NCBI GenBank assembly: GCA_003647095.1
Contig: QMME01000059.1
Location: 1-14,945, forward strand
Origin: Deltaproteobacteria bacterium
Lineage (GTDB): Bacteria; Myxococcota; B64-G9
Direction of reading: 5' to 3'
Length of the DNA stretch: 14,945 nucleotides
Below are positions 13,046-14,945 of the stretch, in pieces (position 1 is the stretch's first letter; the number at the start of each line of letters is the position of its first letter). The notes beneath the pieces are model-generated. The model ran no database searches and was not told where the DNA came from. It worked only from the letters and a program-made list of their open reading frames with translations. Both the position numbers and the translations under genes were made by a program.

Positions 13046-14945
13046 ATGCGACGAATTCTGGCAAATAACTTCTGGATGGGAATCCTGGCGGCGCTGCTGT
13101 TGTGCGTGCCCGTCGAAGCACTGGCCATGACGACTGCGGCTGCCGAGGACGGCATGCTGGTTGCCAAGCGACGCAAGAAGTCCAGGCGCTCCCGCCGGCG
13201 CCGGGGCAAGAAGAAGCGCGGTGGCAAGATCAAGATCGAAAAGGAAGCCCCGGCAAAGGTGCCCGAGAGCAAGGAAGAGGAACTGCCCACCGGGCCGGCC
13301 AAGATCAAGCTGCCCATGGTGGAGGAGAAGAAGGCCGCCGGAGCCAGCCTGGAGGAGAAGCTGCTGGACGAGGAGATCAAGCAGCTGCGAGACATCATCC
13401 GCACCACTCCCGAGGGCCCGGCCAAGGCCGACTTGCTCTTTCGACTGGCCGAACGCTACTACGAGAAGGCCCGCTCCATCTATTACCGGGAAATGCAGGA
13501 CTACGACAAGGCAATCGAAGCCTGGATGAAGAAGCGGGAGACCAATCCCAATATTCCCGAGCCCAAGATCGACAACCGCAAGAGCCAAGTCTACACCAAG
13601 CAGGCCATGGACGTTTATCGCATCATCCTCAAGCGCTACAAGAACTACCACCGGCGCGACGAGGTGTTGTTCACCATGGGCTACAACCTCTACGAGAGCG
13701 GCAACAAGTCTGAAGGCGTCAAGATGTACTGGGATCTCATCAAGAGCTACCCCCAGAGCCGCTTCGTGGCCGACGCCTACCTGGCCATGGGAGAGCATTT
13801 CTTCAACTCCAACGACGTCTTCAAGGCCAAGAAGGCCTACGAACGGGCCATGGCGGTGAAAGGCTCCAAGGTCTACACCTATGCCCTGTACAAGCTGGCC
13901 TGGTGCGATTACAACCTGGGAGACTACGAGGCGGCACTGGAGAAGTTCAAGAAGGTGGTCAACCTGGCAGGTCAGGAAGCCGCCAAGGGTGCCGGGGGCG
14001 ATCGCAATAAGATCCAGCTCAAGCGCGAGGCCCTGCAGGACATGGTGCTGACTTTCAGCCAGCTCGACGCCCTGGACGAGGCCGAACAGTACTGGATGTC
14101 GCAGGTGGGCAAGCGGGGCACGCTGGATTACATGCGCAAGCTGGCACGCACCTACAAGAAACAGGGCAAGGCGGAAATGACGGTAAAGGCCTTTCGCCGC
14201 CTGCTGGACGAGTACCCCACCGAGCCCGACTGCCCGTCCTATCACAATTCCATCGTGCTGGCTTACCGCAAGATGAACCAGCGCGACAAGGTCACCCGTG
14301 AGATAAATCGCATCATAGAACAGTACCGGCCCGGTTCGCACTGGTGGGAAGTCAACAAGGGCAACAAGATGGCCACCAAGAGGGCCTACGCTCTGGTGGA
14401 AGCCTCGTTGCGTGACCTGGTCACCAGTTATCACCAGGAAGCCCAGGAAACCAAGCGCTGGGACACCTACAACCTGGCCCGCAAGCTGTACGCCAAGTAC
14501 ATGGAAGCCTTTCCCGACTCCGAGTACGCCTACAAGCTGCGCTGGTACTATGCTGACGTACTTTACAAGATGGGTGACTTCTACGGTGCCGCCCAGCAGT
14601 ATGCCAAGGTGGTCGAGAAAGACCCCCGGGGCCCCTTCAGCGCCGAAGCCGCCTATGATGCCGTGCTCAGCTGGGACAAGTGCATGGAGCTGCGCGACCG
14701 CAAGCATGTCGATTGCCGCAAGTGGCAGCCCACCAAGACGGGCCGGCGCATTGGCAAGGAAGAAGAACGCACCATCAAGGAAGAACGCATTGATTTCGAC
14801 GCCGGGCTCAAGGGCGCGCGGCGGGGCACCAAGCAGCAGATGGAATCACAGCCCATTCCCTTCTTCGAAAAGAAGTTCCTGGCCGCCGCCGATGTCTACG
14901 CCCGGGTGGCTCCCAAGCACGACATGTACATTCCCATACGCTTCA
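13046..14945 (+). CDS. Large secreted TPR protein, N-terminal 633 residues; possible NfsD/GltD-like
   Basis: The frame from ATG at 13046 (GGAGGA five bases upstream, 38 bases after the previous stop) stays open to the window end; the C-terminus is missing. Residues 1-27 are a signal peptide (cleavage near EALA/M). The mature N-terminus then has an extraordinary basic block at 41-61: 17 of 21 residues are Lys or Arg (KRRKKSRRSRRRRGKKKR...). A Lys/Glu-rich linker (62-105) follows. From about residue 108 there are many TPR-like units: LLFRLAERYYEKA, VLFTMGYNLYESGNKSEGVK, ADAYLAMGEHFFNSNDVFKA, ALYKLAWCDYNLGDYEAALE, and further on LRWYYADVLYKMGDFYGAAQ and AEAAYDAVLSWDKCM. This block layout resembles the large TPR proteins NfsD and GltD/GltE of the Myxococcus envelope machines. 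It is fourth in the operon, as nfsD is. The homology is judged by eye. Confidence 0.85.
   Translation, partial: MRRILANNFWMGILAALLLCVPVEALAMTTAAAEDGMLVAKRRKKSRRSRRRRGKKKRGGKIKIEKEAPAKVPESKEEELPTGPAKIKLPMVEEKKAAGASLEEKLLDEEIKQLRDIIRTTPEGPAKADLLFRLAERYYEKARSIYYREMQDYDKAIEAWMKKRETNPNIPEPKIDNRKSQVYTKQAMDVYRIILKRYKNYHRRDEVLFTMGYNLYESGNKSEGVKMYWDLIKSYPQSRFVADAYLAMGEHFFNSNDVFKAKKAYERAMAVKGSKVYTYALYKLAWCDYNLGDYEAALEKFKKVVNLAGQEAAKGAGGDRNKIQLKREALQDMVLTFSQLDALDEAEQYWMSQVGKRGTLDYMRKLARTYKKQGKAEMTVKAFRRLLDEYPTEPDCPSYHNSIVLAYRKMNQRDKVTREINRIIEQYRPGSHWWEVNKGNKMATKRAYALVEASLRDLVTSYHQEAQETKRWDTYNLARKLYAKYMEAFPDSEYAYKLRWYYADVLYKMGDFYGAAQQYAKVVEKDPRGPFSAEAAYDAVLSWDKCMELRDRKHVDCRKWQPTKTGRRIGKEEERTIKEERIDFDAGLKGARRGTKQQMESQPIPFFEKKFLAAADVYARVAPKHDMYIPIRF

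Noticed and set aside
12968..14707. 579-codon minus-strand open frame
   Set aside because: It is antisense to the TPR gene, whose frame is open through the window end with TPR periodicity and a good ribosome site. The antisense product is Val/Leu/Gly/His-rich shadow sequence typical of high-GC DNA.

Overview
The window is GC-rich, double-membrane bacterial DNA, most likely from Myxococcota or a related deltaproteobacterial lineage. The grounds are several outer-membrane beta-barrel proteins of the type common in myxobacteria, a Hanks-type Ser/Thr kinase with the HRDVSPQN catalytic loop and a PEGA domain, many lipoproteins, and large periplasmic TPR proteins. I see no mobile element, CRISPR array, tRNA or rRNA. 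Taxonomy and all homology statements come from reading motifs by eye, not from a search.

Left block (1-3407, minus strand): a tightly packed envelope operon reading leftwards. Its order is a CX4CH cytochrome-like lipoprotein, an SH3b domain fused to an outer-membrane barrel, a second outer-membrane barrel, a lipoprotein-headed DUF3570-type barrel with a DUF4266-like N-terminus, and a secreted protein cut by the window edge that may be thioredoxin-like. Junctions are 2-nt gaps or 1- to 4-nt overlaps.

Regulatory hub (3408-3883): a divergent 476-base intergenic region. It holds a probable operon promoter with a dyad, a strong minus-strand intrinsic terminator with no obvious gene to serve, two adjacent dyads, and a near-consensus sigma70 promoter. 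That promoter leads through a hairpin-bearing leader to a 50-residue very basic protein with a perfect Shine-Dalgarno (3884-4036).

Middle block (4107-8836): a single-TM protein with twin acidic motifs (minus strand) is divergent from a plus-strand operon of membrane Ser/Thr kinase-PEGA, a long cytoplasmic coiled-coil protein and a lipoprotein of unknown function. Together these products span cytoplasm, inner membrane and periplasm.

Right block (8837-14945, plus strand): a solitary rplC (ribosomal protein L3) has its own promoter with a GC-rich discriminator. It is followed by a separate operon of two outer-membrane barrels, a secreted TPR protein and a very large secreted TPR protein running off the right edge. 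The order barrel-barrel-TPR-large TPR resembles the A-B-C-D genes of the Myxococcus Glt (gliding) and Nfs (spore-coat) envelope machines. This is the most interesting functional assignment here, and it rests on domain order and length rather than a computed alignment.
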